Assembly (NCBI GenBank): GCA_002747255.1
Contig: PDUC01000028.1
Coordinates: 45,515 to 109,514 of the forward strand
Direction of reading: 5' to 3'
DNA: 64,000 nucleotides
DNA from: Acidobacteriota bacterium
GTDB taxonomy: Bacteria > Acidobacteriota > Holophagae > Acanthopleuribacterales > Acanthopleuribacteraceae
In this document: positions 1 to 8,874 of the stretch, piece after piece
Layout of the letters: the number at the start of each line of letters is the position of its first letter
Position numbering within the stretch: the stretch's first letter is position 1
Notes under the pieces: generated by a model
The model's input: the letters and a program-made list of their open reading frames with translations, nothing else
Database searches by the model: none
What the model was told of the DNA's origin: nothing
Made by a program: the position numbers and the translations under genes

Positions 1-543
1 ATCGGTCGCCCGATCCGATGCCTCCATGATGTTGAACAAACACCTTCGGGTATAATCATCTTCCGTACTTCTAAGGGCCAGGCTTGTAAATCCGGAAACA
101 ATACTCAATACATTGCTGAAATCGTGTGAAATACCGCAAGCCAAGGCTCCGACAGCTTCCATTCTCTGTGCCTGTATTAACTGGGATTCAATATCAATGA
201 GATCATTGAGATATCTCAATATCCAGGTTAAACCGGTTAGCTCATTTGCGGCATTGAACAATGGCACGACGGTCGTTTCGACTTGAAAGATCTCATTGCT
301 TTTGGTTGTACAAATCAGATGGCCGTGCCAGCCTGATCCATCGTGCAAATCAATATCGAGATCCTTGAGGATATGGTCTGTCGTTTCTGAAATGGAGAGA
401 AACACGGGTTCCCTTCCAACCATATCAGAAGCGCTGTACCCCGTAATTTTCTCAAAAATGCGATTGACTCTAACAATCGTTCCGTGGATGTCTGTTTCAA
501 AAATAGCTAAATGGCGGTTGTCAAAAGCCACAATGGGGTTCAT
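1..543 (-). CDS. PAS-domain sensor histidine kinase, 3' end cut by window
   Basis: This is the N-terminal 181 residues of a signalling kinase; the rest lies left of the window. Residues about 1-110 form a PAS sensor fold (start MNPIVAFDNRHL, later TGYSASDMVGREP). A HisKA phosphoacceptor region follows, with the H-box reading RMEAVGALACGISHDFSNVL and its His at about residue 151. That spelling is typical of soluble hybrid or two-component kinases related to NtrB. No membrane segment precedes the PAS domain, so the visible part is cytoplasmic. The ATG at 543 has a good GGAAGG ribosome-binding site. The frame upstream is open for 19 more codons to a TGA at 601-603, and those codons (KRILEGI) look PAS-like, so the ancestral protein may have begun earlier. 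The kinase assignment is confident; the signal is unknown. Confidence 0.8.
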   Translation of the reverse strand, partial: MNPIVAFDNRHLAIFETDIHGTIVRVNRIFEKITGYSASDMVGREPVFLSISETTDHILKDLDIDLHDGSGWHGHLICTTKSNEIFQVETTVVPLFNAANELTGLTWILRYLNDLIDIESQLIQAQRMEAVGALACGISHDFSNVLSIVSGFTSLALRSTEDDYTRRCLFNIMEASDRATD

Positions 544-1043
544 GATTCCTTCCAATATCCTTTTTTCAAATTTGAGAAAGCGCTGGACGACAGGCGGCTT
601 TCACTGATAAAGAAGCTCAAAAGCACTGCGAAATCTAACCTCTAACAACATGCAGCCCGTCTCTCTAACTGTACGGCAATTCTTCTTTTAATCTTGAGGC
701 TTGTGTTCTACATCCATAGAACAAAATGGGCTTGGTTCACAATGTATGTTACTTTGAGTTACAGGTCAAGCGCAATCCTCAATACGGCTGCGTCGTTAGA
801 GAAAATGACTTTCTTGAAACAGGTTTTTGGGCTTATCTCATCAGCGGCAAAGTTTCCCTAATTTCGCTTGTCCATTCAGAAATCAAACATAATAGGATAA
901 TAGTTTGAAGTCGAACCGGAAATCAGTTAAGCTTGGGATATTGAGCAGCCACCTGCAACTGCGATTGAGATTGTTCAACTTATTTTCAACAATCTGTTTA
1001 AAATTAAACCGTAAGGGGCCATTATTGGCCAGGAGTTAAAAAT
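544..1043. other. Intergenic region, no gene recognised
   Basis: About 500 bases between the divergent kinase and dipeptidase genes. Short open frames exist but none has a family-like protein or a convincing ribosome-binding site. It must hold the promoters for both genes; I could not place either reliably. Confidence 0.5.
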
Positions 1044-2507
1044 ATGAATTGTGATATTGCAAACCTCGAACCTAAATGCGTATGGAAACACTTTGCAGCA
1101 ATATGTGATGTGCCGCGACCTTCTAAAAAAGAAGAAAAAATGGTTGAGTTTATGCTGGCTTTCGGCAAGGAACACGGTCTTGAAACCCATGTGGATGAGA
1201 TCGGCAATGTTCTTTTTAGAAAACCAGCAACTCCGGGAATGGAAAATAGAAAAGGCATCGTTCTCCAGGGCCATCTCGATATGGTTCCACAAAAAAACAA
1301 CGACACGGTTCACAACTTTGAAACCGATCCTATTCAGCCATACATCGATGGAGACTGGGTAAAAGCGAAGGGAACGACCCTTGGTGCCGACAATGGAATC
1401 GGTCTGGCAGCGGCCATGGCTGTGCTTGTTGCAAAAGATCTGGAACACGGCCCCATCGAGGCTCTTTTCACCACCGATGAAGAAACGGGAATGACAGGTG
1501 CATTCGGTCTTAAAAACACGTTCCTGAAAGGTGACATCCTCATTAATCTCGATTCTGAAGACGAGGGCGAAGTCTTCATAGGATGTGCTGGCGGTGTTGA
1601 CACGAATGTGGAATTTTCGTTCAAGAAAGAACCCGTGCCCGCAAATCACCGCGCTTTTCAGTTAACCGTTAAAGGACTCAGGGGCGGCCACTCCGGTTGT
1701 GACATCCACCTTGGCAGAGGAAACGCCAACAAAATTATGAATCGGTTCCTCTGGATGGGAGAACGTGAATGCGGCCTCAGGATTCACCACGTTGACGGAG
1801 GGAGTCTTAGAAACGCGCTTCCCAGAGAATCTGTTTCCACCGTTGTACTTCCCGCTGATAAAGTGGATGATTTCAAGAAAAGGTTTCATGAAGTTGAAAA
1901 GCTGATTCTCAATGAACTCAGCTCCACTGAACCGGGGCTGACATGCATCATCGAGCCTGTTGCTCTGCCTGATTACGTTATGGACACGCAAACACAAACG
2001 CGTTTTGTCGGTGCAGTATACGGCTGTCCTCACGGTGTTTACAACATGATTGCAGATATGCCGGAGATAGTAGAAACATCCAACAACCTGGCCATGATTA
2101 AATTCAAGGATACCACTATTTCAATCGGCACACTGCAGCGCAGTTCAGTAGATTCCGCAAAAGAAGACCTGGCCACGATGATTCGCTCTGTATTTGAATT
2201 AGCAGGTGCCGACAAAATTGTTCACGAGGGTTCTTACCCCGGTTGGAAGCCCAATCTGAAATCGCCTGTCCTGGCTACATCAATTGAACAGTACAAAAAG
2301 TGTTTTGGTGTTGAACCGGAAGTTAAAGTCATTCACGCCGGTCTTGAATGCGGACTTATTGGTGATGTTTATCCCAACATGGACCTGATCTCATTCGGCC
2401 CAACCATTCGCAATCCCCATTCACCAGACGAAATGCTGAATATACCCACAGTCACCAAGTTCTGGGATTTCACAGTCGAAATCCTGAAGAATGCACCTGT
2501 CAAGTAA
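1044..2507 (+). CDS. pepD: Aminoacyl-histidine dipeptidase (PepD, M20C family)
   Basis: A cytosolic metallopeptidase that cleaves Xaa-His and other dipeptides. At 487 residues it has the usual family length. The two-zinc site of M20 enzymes is visible: GHLDMVPQ (His77, Asp79), LGADNGIG (Asp116) and TDEETGMTGA with the catalytic Glu146-Glu147 pair. A GLRGGHSG motif of the dimerisation lid follows, and the C-terminal HAGLECG segment carries the last metal ligand region. The start at 1044 follows an AGGAG site at the usual distance. The gene is monocistronic: a strong terminator lies just downstream. Together with the peptide symporter at 8861 it suggests use of peptides as nutrients, which is inference. 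Confidence 0.95.
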   Translation: MNCDIANLEPKCVWKHFAAICDVPRPSKKEEKMVEFMLAFGKEHGLETHVDEIGNVLFRKPATPGMENRKGIVLQGHLDMVPQKNNDTVHNFETDPIQPYIDGDWVKAKGTTLGADNGIGLAAAMAVLVAKDLEHGPIEALFTTDEETGMTGAFGLKNTFLKGDILINLDSEDEGEVFIGCAGGVDTNVEFSFKKEPVPANHRAFQLTVKGLRGGHSGCDIHLGRGNANKIMNRFLWMGERECGLRIHHVDGGSLRNALPRESVSTVVLPADKVDDFKKRFHEVEKLILNELSSTEPGLTCIIEPVALPDYVMDTQTQTRFVGAVYGCPHGVYNMIADMPEIVETSNNLAMIKFKDTTISIGTLQRSSVDSAKEDLATMIRSVFELAGADKIVHEGSYPGWKPNLKSPVLATSIEQYKKCFGVEPEVKVIHAGLECGLIGDVYPNMDLISFGPTIRNPHSPDEMLNIPTVTKFWDFTVEILKNAPVK

Positions 2508-2565
2508 GGACAAACCAGATAAACACAGCGCGTGGCGCAGCACTTATGCACGACCCGCTTAACAG

Positions 2566-2610
2566 AGACTCCTGCATGTTGATTATCAAACAGCAGGAGT
2601 CTTTTTTTCT
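2566..2610 (+). terminator. Rho-independent terminator after pepD
   Basis: A perfect 10-bp stem (AGACTCCTGC at 2566-2575, GCAGGAGTCT at 2593-2602) with a 17-nt loop, followed by a run of T ending near 2609. It lies 58 bases after the pepD stop. Confidence 0.9.
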
Positions 2611-3266
2611 CTTTTTGCAATCTCATGGGTTCCCAACCCGATCATTGAAGTGCTCTACCCAACATGAACGATCGCAATGGAAGCGGAAACGGGACAATTA
2701 CCCTTTTTACAAGCCAAAAACGGTTGACGCATTGCGCATTTTGCACACATTCGAGCGCAACAACAACACACAGAGTTTGTCATGGAGCATTCGCACTGTT
2801 GGAGTTCAACAACCATGTCTGTGAGTCCATGGTTTTATCTCGTAAAATAAAACCGCTCATCGACTTTGGTGAGTTTGGGTTGGCTCTTAGACTGCAAACA
2901 AAATCCATCTGAAAAACACAGTGAATGCATAGATATCTGCTTTACTTTTCGCATTCAGGCAAAAAGGCTTTCTTTACAATACACGCCTGGCCTTGTTACA
3001 ATTGCATTCAGCTGTAGAGCATTTGGTATGGAAATATGTCTCATTGCTTATAATTCATCCCATTTAAACTGAATGGTAAAACCATTTGTAACAATACAGC
3101 AATTAATCCCGAGAAAAGAGAAATTAAATAAAATTGAGTAGAACTGTATGTTCCGTTCCCAGTCACAGAAAAACAGTTCGGTACAAGATTGATTGGGAAA
3201 TTCAGACTTGACATTCTAAGATTAACAAATGAAAAGCGTTTCCGCTTTGAATGAGAGTGAGATGGT
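2611..3266. other. Intergenic region, no gene recognised
   Basis: About 650 bases between the pepD terminator and the PTS genes. The short frames here have no family resemblance. It should contain the promoter of the PTS operon; a TTGACA lies at about 3207, but no matching -10 box is clear. Confidence 0.45.
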
Positions 3267-3665
3267 ATGGCATTTGGCATTATTGTAGTGACCCACGGGA
3301 AAACAGGTATCAGCATGGTTGAAGCAGTGCAGAATATCCTGGGGCAGAATTCGCGTTTAGCAGCAATGGGGCTGGATTGGGATATTGATTTTGAAGACGC
3401 CAAGCGGGAACTGGGAGAAATAGTCACTGAAAAAAACAATCAGGAAGGTGTTCTTATCTTTACCGATATGTTTGGTGGCACGCCCAACAACATTGCGCTG
3501 GGTTTTTACAAGAAACCAGGAGTTGAAATTGTTTCAGGAGTCAACTTACCGCTTCTGATCAAAGCCCTCACACTTCCTGAGGACACAACAGCAGAACAAG
3601 CCGGTCAATTGCTAAAAAAAGAAATTCATAAAACGATCTATATAGCCGGTGATTTATTGGGGTAA
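3267..3665 (+). CDS. PTS system mannose-family IIA component
   Basis: A 132-residue single-domain IIA protein of the EIIA-Man fold. The phosphorylated histidine is His10 in VVTHGKTG, and the second conserved stretch FTDMFGGTPNNIAL is present. In a transport PTS this domain takes phosphate from HPr and passes it to IIB. Here no IIB, IIC or IID gene follows; HPr and Enzyme I come directly after (3-base and 5-base gaps). A regulatory rather than transport role is therefore likely, as in other bacteria with an incomplete PTS. The ribosome-binding site is weak (GAGTGAG). Family assignment is sure; the role is inference. Confidence 0.92.
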   Translation: MAFGIIVVTHGKTGISMVEAVQNILGQNSRLAAMGLDWDIDFEDAKRELGEIVTEKNNQEGVLIFTDMFGGTPNNIALGFYKKPGVEIVSGVNLPLLIKALTLPEDTTAEQAGQLLKKEIHKTIYIAGDLLG

Positions 3666-3668
3666 ACT

Positions 3669-3938
3669 ATGATTGAAAATAAAGTTGAAATTGTAAATCA
3701 AAAGGGACTGCATGCACGCGCAGCGGCCAAACTTATTAACCTCTCCCATACGTTTGAATCAGAAATACTCATTCAAAAAGGAGATAATGAAGTCAACGGC
3801 AAGAGCATTCTGGGTTTACTGATGCTTGCAGCACAAATGGGGTCCCTGTTAACCGTTAAAGCTGACGGTCCAGATGAGAAAAAAGCGCTTGACGCAGTCT
3901 GTAACTTGATATCCAATAAGTTTGAGGAGAATAAGTAA
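3669..3938 (+). CDS. ptsH: Phosphocarrier protein HPr
   Basis: The small cytosolic phosphocarrier between Enzyme I and IIA domains; 89 residues. The catalytic histidine is His15 in KGLHARAAAKL. Ser46 in NGKSILGLLML sits where HPr kinase/phosphorylase modifies HPr in Firmicutes and many Gram-negatives, so serine-level control is possible, although no hprK gene is in this window. It lies between the IIA and Enzyme I genes in one transcription unit. Confidence 0.97.
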   Translation: MIENKVEIVNQKGLHARAAAKLINLSHTFESEILIQKGDNEVNGKSILGLLMLAAQMGSLLTVKADGPDEKKALDAVCNLISNKFEENK

Positions 3939-3943
3939 ACAAC

Positions 3944-5719
3944 ATGACCATTCTCAAAGGTGTAGGAATCAGCAACGGTATTGCCATAGGAAAAGCATTA
4001 CTCATCCTGGACGAAGACCTGGTCGTCATAAAAGAACACGTCTCCAAAAAGAAAATAGAGAAAAATTTTTCCGCTTTTAAAACAGCCGTGCAAGAGGCGA
4101 AAAAGGAAATAAGAAATGTCAAGAAACAGCTGAAAAGCAAAATTCCCGAGGAACACGCCTTTATTTTTGACACACACATCATGCTCCTTGAAGATACAAC
4201 GCTTCACGCAGAGACCCTTTCCTTCATGAAAAAGCAAAGCTGCAATGTAGAGTGGGCGTTCAATCAGGTTCTGATCCGGCTTTTGAGAGAATTTGAAGCG
4301 CTTGAAGACCCTTATTTCGTGGAACGCGCCAAGGACCTGGAAGATGTAGGCAAGAGAGTTCTGCGCATTCTCCTGAAGGAAAAAGAGCGCAAACTAGGAG
4401 ATCTTGACGAAGACATGGTGGTTATAGGCCACGAATTCGGACCCTCAAACATCACCACTTTTGATAATCCGCATATCAAGGGCTTCGCCACAGATATCGG
4501 TGGTCAAACGACACATACCGCAATTATTGCCAAAGCGCTTAAAATACCGGCGGTATTAGGCCTGCACAACATTACCCGTCAAGTTACCACCGGCGACCTT
4601 TTGATCCTGGACAGTCTCAAGGGCGAAATCATCGTCAATCCCGATAAAAAAACGCTAAAGCTCTATAAAAAGAAACGAGACACTTATCGGAGTGAAGAGC
4701 TGGGATACCTCGAAGAGATCATGCTGCCGTGTGTTTCTAAAGACGGTGTCAAAATCAATCTTCAGGCCAATATTGAAATTCTCACTGAAGCCAACACCGC
4801 AATGGACCACGGAGCTGAAGGAGTGGGACTCTACCGCACGGAATTCTTGTTCCTGAAAACGGCGCCCTACCTGCCCACAGAAGAAGAGCATTTTGAAACT
4901 TACTGTCAAATGGCCCGCTCCATCGGCGACAAAGTTCTGACTGTCAGAACCCTCGACCTGGGCGGTGAAAAGTATTTTCATCAAACGCTCATTCACAAAA
5001 AGGAAAACAACCCGGTTCTGGGCTTGCGAGGTGTGAGACTCTGCCTGTTCAAGAAAGACATTTTCAGAACCCAATTGCGCGGTTTGTTGAAAGCAGCTCA
5101 GCTTTTTCCCTCCATACGAATCATGTTTCCTCTCATTACCGGTTACAACGAGCTCATGGAAGTGCTCGCGTTTTACAAAAAAACCAAAGAAGAACTTCAA
5201 TCAGAAGATCCGCATTTCAATGCCGAACCCGATATTGGAATCATGATTGAAGTTCCCTCAGCAGCCATGATCGCGGATTACCTCGCCAAGGAAGTGGACT
5301 TTATCAGTGTGGGCACAAACGATCTCATGCAATACCTTCTGGCCATCGACCGCGGAAACGACCAGGTCACCTATTTATACGATCCATTCCACCCCGGATT
5401 TATGCGGATCATTACTCAAATTGTCAAAGCCGCTCAAGAAGCCAATATCCAAGTTTCCTGTTGCGGCGAAATGGCATCATCGCCTCTCTATGCATGTATG
5501 CTCATTCATTTAGGGATCAAAACCCTGTCCATGAATCCGGCCTCCCTGCCAAACCTGAAACACTTCATTCGATCCATCGATCTATCGAAACTCAGGGAGT
5601 CCGTACCCTCCATTGTCAATAAGCCCAATGCCAAGGAACTCAGACAGCGATACCTCGATGCCATGAAAAAAAATCTCGACAAGATTGACTACGATCATTT
5701 CTTTGGAGAAAGGTGCTGA
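3944..5719 (+). CDS. ptsI: PTS Enzyme I (phosphoenolpyruvate-protein phosphotransferase)
   Basis: This enzyme starts the PTS cascade by moving phosphate from PEP to HPr. Its 591 residues are full length. The N-terminal domain contains the active-site histidine in GGQTTHTAIIAKAL, near residue 190. The PEP-binding barrel shows GVGLYRTEFLF, DLGGEK, GLRGVRLCL, MIEVPSAA, SVGTNDLMQYLLAIDR and CGEMAS. There is no N-terminal GAF domain, so this is PtsI rather than the nitrogen-PTS PtsP. It is the third gene of the IIA-HPr-EI run and begins 5 bases after HPr. The strongly charged, Lys-rich N-terminal helical subdomain is normal for the HPr-docking region. Confidence 0.96.
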   Translation: MTILKGVGISNGIAIGKALLILDEDLVVIKEHVSKKKIEKNFSAFKTAVQEAKKEIRNVKKQLKSKIPEEHAFIFDTHIMLLEDTTLHAETLSFMKKQSCNVEWAFNQVLIRLLREFEALEDPYFVERAKDLEDVGKRVLRILLKEKERKLGDLDEDMVVIGHEFGPSNITTFDNPHIKGFATDIGGQTTHTAIIAKALKIPAVLGLHNITRQVTTGDLLILDSLKGEIIVNPDKKTLKLYKKKRDTYRSEELGYLEEIMLPCVSKDGVKINLQANIEILTEANTAMDHGAEGVGLYRTEFLFLKTAPYLPTEEEHFETYCQMARSIGDKVLTVRTLDLGGEKYFHQTLIHKKENNPVLGLRGVRLCLFKKDIFRTQLRGLLKAAQLFPSIRIMFPLITGYNELMEVLAFYKKTKEELQSEDPHFNAEPDIGIMIEVPSAAMIADYLAKEVDFISVGTNDLMQYLLAIDRGNDQVTYLYDPFHPGFMRIITQIVKAAQEANIQVSCCGEMASSPLYACMLIHLGIKTLSMNPASLPNLKHFIRSIDLSKLRESVPSIVNKPNAKELRQRYLDAMKKNLDKIDYDHFFGERC

Positions 5720-5776
5720 ATTACAAGTGAGCAAAGCCAGCCCGGGATCGGGCCATCATATTGAAAAGGAGTCCTC

Positions 5777-6658
5777 TTGTATTTTGTAAAGTTGCTATTC
5801 GTTCTGACGCTTGGCTGTTTAATGGGTTGGACCATCCGCAAATACACACCCCATCTTCTGGGAAAAAAAGACAAAAAACGACCCTTCAGCTGGCCTTGGG
5901 TTGAAATTCTGTCGGCACTTTCTTTTTTGCTCCTCTTCTTGAATCTTCCTTTTCACTTATCATCAGCAGGTTGGTATCTCTTCGCCGCTTACTTGATTGC
6001 CGTCAGTTCTACAGACTTTCTCAGCAAGTGCATTCCCGACTCCCTGTTGTTCAGTGGGACAGCATTCGGTTTGCTCGTCTCGTCCTTGACACCTGCCTAC
6101 ATCAATCGTTTTCTCTCACAGAGTTCCTATTTAGATTTATTCCATATGGACCTCAACATGTGGCAATCGGGTCTGATTTTGAGCCTGGCCGGTGCGCTTC
6201 TCGGACTTGCCATGCTGGAGTTCCTGCGAAGAACCATGCGCCAAATGACCGGAATGGAAGTCATGGGTGTAGGAGACAGTCTGCTCTTAATGATGATAGG
6301 CAGCTTCATCGGCCCAAAAATGGTCTTTATCGCCATTCTGCCCTCGTCTCTGATTGGCATCGCCATCGGGCTGTATTTTAAATGGAAAGAAGGCGCGCCA
6401 CACTCCCCTTTCGGACCGGCTCTGGCCCTGGGAGGCTTTTTACAGTTACTCTTCTGGCGCGAAATCGAGGCAGCCATCGATGGCTTTTACCGTTCACTCT
6501 ACAGTATGTCAAAAAATTTCATGTTTTTTTTCGCCTTTATCCTGCTGGTTGTCCTGTTTTTACTCATACTCAGAATGAAGCGAAAAGCCTCGGAATATGA
6601 AAAACAAATTAACGATGACTACCATAAAATATACAGTGAAATGGAGGACAAACCTTGA
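5777..6658 (+). CDS. Prepilin peptidase-like aspartic protease (A24 family)
   Basis: A polytopic membrane protein of 293 residues with about eight hydrophobic segments. It carries both catalytic aspartates of type IV prepilin peptidases: Asp80 in TDFLSKCIPD (pattern D-x5-IPD) and Asp167 in GVGDSLLL. The usual cytoplasmic N-methylation domain with its paired CxxC motifs is missing. A charged, helical C-terminal tail (after residue 270) is extra. The start is TTG at 5777, chosen because AAGGAG lies five bases upstream and no ATG fits. It overlaps murI by 4 bases. No pilin or secretion genes are nearby, so the substrate is unknown. Confidence 0.72.
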   Translation: MYFVKLLFVLTLGCLMGWTIRKYTPHLLGKKDKKRPFSWPWVEILSALSFLLLFLNLPFHLSSAGWYLFAAYLIAVSSTDFLSKCIPDSLLFSGTAFGLLVSSLTPAYINRFLSQSSYLDLFHMDLNMWQSGLILSLAGALLGLAMLEFLRRTMRQMTGMEVMGVGDSLLLMMIGSFIGPKMVFIAILPSSLIGIAIGLYFKWKEGAPHSPFGPALALGGFLQLLFWREIEAAIDGFYRSLYSMSKNFMFFFAFILLVVLFLLILRMKRKASEYEKQINDDYHKIYSEMEDKP

Positions 6659-7479
6659 GCCCCATAGGCGTTTTTGACTCAGGAGTAGGCGGAATCACGG
6701 TTCTGAATGCTCTTAAGAAAACTTTCCCCAACGAAAACTTTCTATACCTTGGAGATACAGCCCGCCTTCCTTACGGAACAAAATCTCCCAAAACCGTATT
6801 GAAGTACCTAACGCAAAATGTCAATTACCTCAAACACTTCGATGTCAAGGCAATCGTTGTCGCGTGTAATTCCGCCTCAACCGTTCTCTCGGGAGAACAA
6901 AACTTTGGCGTTCCCCTTTACGGGGTCATCAAACCGGGCGCCAAAGCAGCCTATTCCGCCACGAGAAACAAACGCGTAGGCATTCTGGGCACGCGAACAA
7001 CCGTTCAAAGTCAGGTTTACGTCAAAGCCCTTCGTGAGTTTGACTCCGATATTTTCACTGTCCAGCAGGCTTGCCCGCTGTTGGTTCCGCTGGTTGAAGA
7101 GGGCTGGGAAAGCGAGGAAGTCACCGAACGCATTATTTCAAAGTACATTTCACCTCTGAAAAAGCACCACATCGACACCCTGATTTTAGGCTGTACGCAT
7201 TATCCGGTTCTCAAACAAACCATACAGAAAATCGTGGGGCCGGAAATCAAGCTCATCGATTCCGCAGATGCCATTGCCTACGACCTGGCCAACGACATCC
7301 AGCAGGGGTTCATTGCCTCCAGTAACGAGTCTGAAGGGCGCATCGATATGCTGGCCACAGATGATGGCGATTTTTTCCACAAAATCGCCAGTAAATTAAT
7401 CAGCCCGCACACCATTAACACATGGAGTATGGCCGATTTAAGACAAACACCCGCAAAGAGGACTTATGAGAACGTTTAG
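6655..7479 (+). CDS. murI: Glutamate racemase
   Basis: Makes D-glutamate for peptidoglycan. 274 residues. The two catalytic cysteines are seen at Cys71 (VACNSAST) and Cys180 (LGCTHYPVL), and the N-terminal [10 protein letters not shown] motif with Asp8 is intact. The start is TTG at 6655, preceded by GGAGG and overlapping the prepilin peptidase stop by 4 bases; an internal ATG would cut off the active-site Asp. The 3' end overlaps rph by 14 bases, so translation of the run is probably coupled. Confidence 0.96.
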   Translation: MSPIGVFDSGVGGITVLNALKKTFPNENFLYLGDTARLPYGTKSPKTVLKYLTQNVNYLKHFDVKAIVVACNSASTVLSGEQNFGVPLYGVIKPGAKAAYSATRNKRVGILGTRTTVQSQVYVKALREFDSDIFTVQQACPLLVPLVEEGWESEEVTERIISKYISPLKKHHIDTLILGCTHYPVLKQTIQKIVGPEIKLIDSADAIAYDLANDIQQGFIASSNESEGRIDMLATDDGDFFHKIASKLISPHTINTWSMADLRQTPAKRTYENV

Positions 7480-8203
7480 AAGAACACCAGAAGATATCAG
7501 ACCCCTGTCATTTGAATTGGGTTTCACTCAAAATGCCGCCGGTTCGGTACTCGTGAGCATGGGCCATACCAAAGTACTCTGCACCGCATCGGTTGAAGAC
7601 CGTGTCCCCAAATTCCTGAAAGGGAAAAATCAGGGCTGGATTACCGCGGAATACGGCATGCTGCCCGGCTCCACTCACCAAAGAGGCCTGAGAGAAGCGG
7701 CACGCGGCAAGCAGAGCGGCCGTACACAGGAAATCCAGCGACTGATTGCACGCAGTCTGCGTGCGGCTGTGCACCTTGAGTCCCTGGGAGAAAAAACCAT
7801 CACGGTGGATTGCGATGTTCTGCAAGCAGATGGCGGTACCCGAACCGCTTCCATAACAGGCGGCTTCGTGGCCCTGCTTCTGGCTCTGTACAAAACCAGG
7901 AATAAATTCAGCAGAATACCCATCAAGAATCACATCGCTGCCGTCAGTATCGGACTGGATAACGGTCAAGCTCTGGTCGATCTCGACTACGAGGAGGATT
8001 CCAGTATCGATGTCGATCTCAACCTGGTCATGACTCAATCAGGCCGTTTTATCGAAATTCAGGGCACTGCGGAGGAAGGTTCCTTTTCCAGAAAGGAACT
8101 GAACCAGATTCTCGATTACGGGGAAAAGGCCATTTATCGCATTATTGAAGCCCAACAACACGCTTTGAAATCAGCGGGGATCGATGCAGAATGGCTGATT
8201 TGA
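7466..8203 (+). CDS. rph: Ribonuclease PH
   Basis: Phosphate-dependent 3'-to-5' exoribonuclease that trims tRNA precursors in the cytoplasm; works as a hexamer. 245 residues, usual length. Visible family features are the [15 protein letters not shown] start, GKTKVLC-like [16 protein letters not shown], the [17 protein letters not shown] substrate region, and [19 protein letters not shown]. It overlaps murI upstream and the XTP pyrophosphatase gene downstream (13 bases). The rph-rdgB pairing is a common bacterial arrangement. Confidence 0.97.
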   Translation: MRTFRRTPEDIRPLSFELGFTQNAAGSVLVSMGHTKVLCTASVEDRVPKFLKGKNQGWITAEYGMLPGSTHQRGLREAARGKQSGRTQEIQRLIARSLRAAVHLESLGEKTITVDCDVLQADGGTRTASITGGFVALLLALYKTRNKFSRIPIKNHIAAVSIGLDNGQALVDLDYEEDSSIDVDLNLVMTQSGRFIEIQGTAEEGSFSRKELNQILDYGEKAIYRIIEAQQHALKSAGIDAEWLI

Positions 8204-8874
8204 CAAAAGAGATCCTGCTCGCCTCCGGGAACCAAGGCAAACTCAGGGAAATGAAAGAAATCGCGTCTACTTATCATTACCGTATCGTAAGTCTGAAAGA
8301 GTTGGGACTCAAGGGCGACGCGCCCGAAACAGGTCAGACTTTTCTGGAAAATGCCAGGCAGAAAGCGGAATACTATTTCAAAAAAACAGGCCTACCCGTT
8401 ATAGCCGATGATTCCGGACTGGAAGTGGACGCGTTAAACGGAGCACCGGGAATTCACTCTGCCCGCTATGGCGGCCTGAACACCGAAGAAGAACGCCGAG
8501 CCTGGCTCCTGCACCAGCTCACGGATGTTCCCGACCCACAGAGACGTGCTCGTTTCAGGAGTGTTGCTGTCTACATGGATCAACATGGTTGCATTCATGC
8601 CAGCGGAACAGCGGAAGGCTTCATTCTGCGTCAAGAAAAGGGATCAGGCGGCTTTGGCTACGATCCTGTTTTTTCCACAAGCTTAAGCGGTCCCACCTAT
8701 GCGGAAATTACGCAGGAAGAAAAAAACAGAACCTCCCATCGAGGTCAGGCCTTTAGAAAACTATTTGCGCTGCTGGCAAATAAAGAGCAAGCAGACAGAC
8801 AAGCATCAACAAGGCAGGCAGCCGCCGCCGATATAAAACAAATTACAAGGAACGGTCATCATGGAATCAGTTGA
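8191..8874 (+). CDS. rdgB: XTP/dITP diphosphatase (RdgB/HAM1 family)
   Basis: House-cleaning enzyme that hydrolyses non-canonical purine nucleotides so they do not enter nucleic acids. 227 residues. Family motifs: [15 protein letters not shown] at the N-terminus, [22 protein letters not shown] in the middle (metal-binding Asp pair) and GFGYDPVF later. A Gln- and Ala-rich tail of about 25 residues after the conserved fold is not usual and may be a disordered extension. It overlaps rph by 13 bases and the transporter gene by 14 bases, so it is part of the same coupled run. Confidence 0.95.
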   Translation: MADLTKEILLASGNQGKLREMKEIASTYHYRIVSLKELGLKGDAPETGQTFLENARQKAEYYFKKTGLPVIADDSGLEVDALNGAPGIHSARYGGLNTEEERRAWLLHQLTDVPDPQRRARFRSVAVYMDQHGCIHASGTAEGFILRQEKGSGGFGYDPVFSTSLSGPTYAEITQEEKNRTSHRGQAFRKLFALLANKEQADRQASTRQAAAADIKQITRNGHHGIS

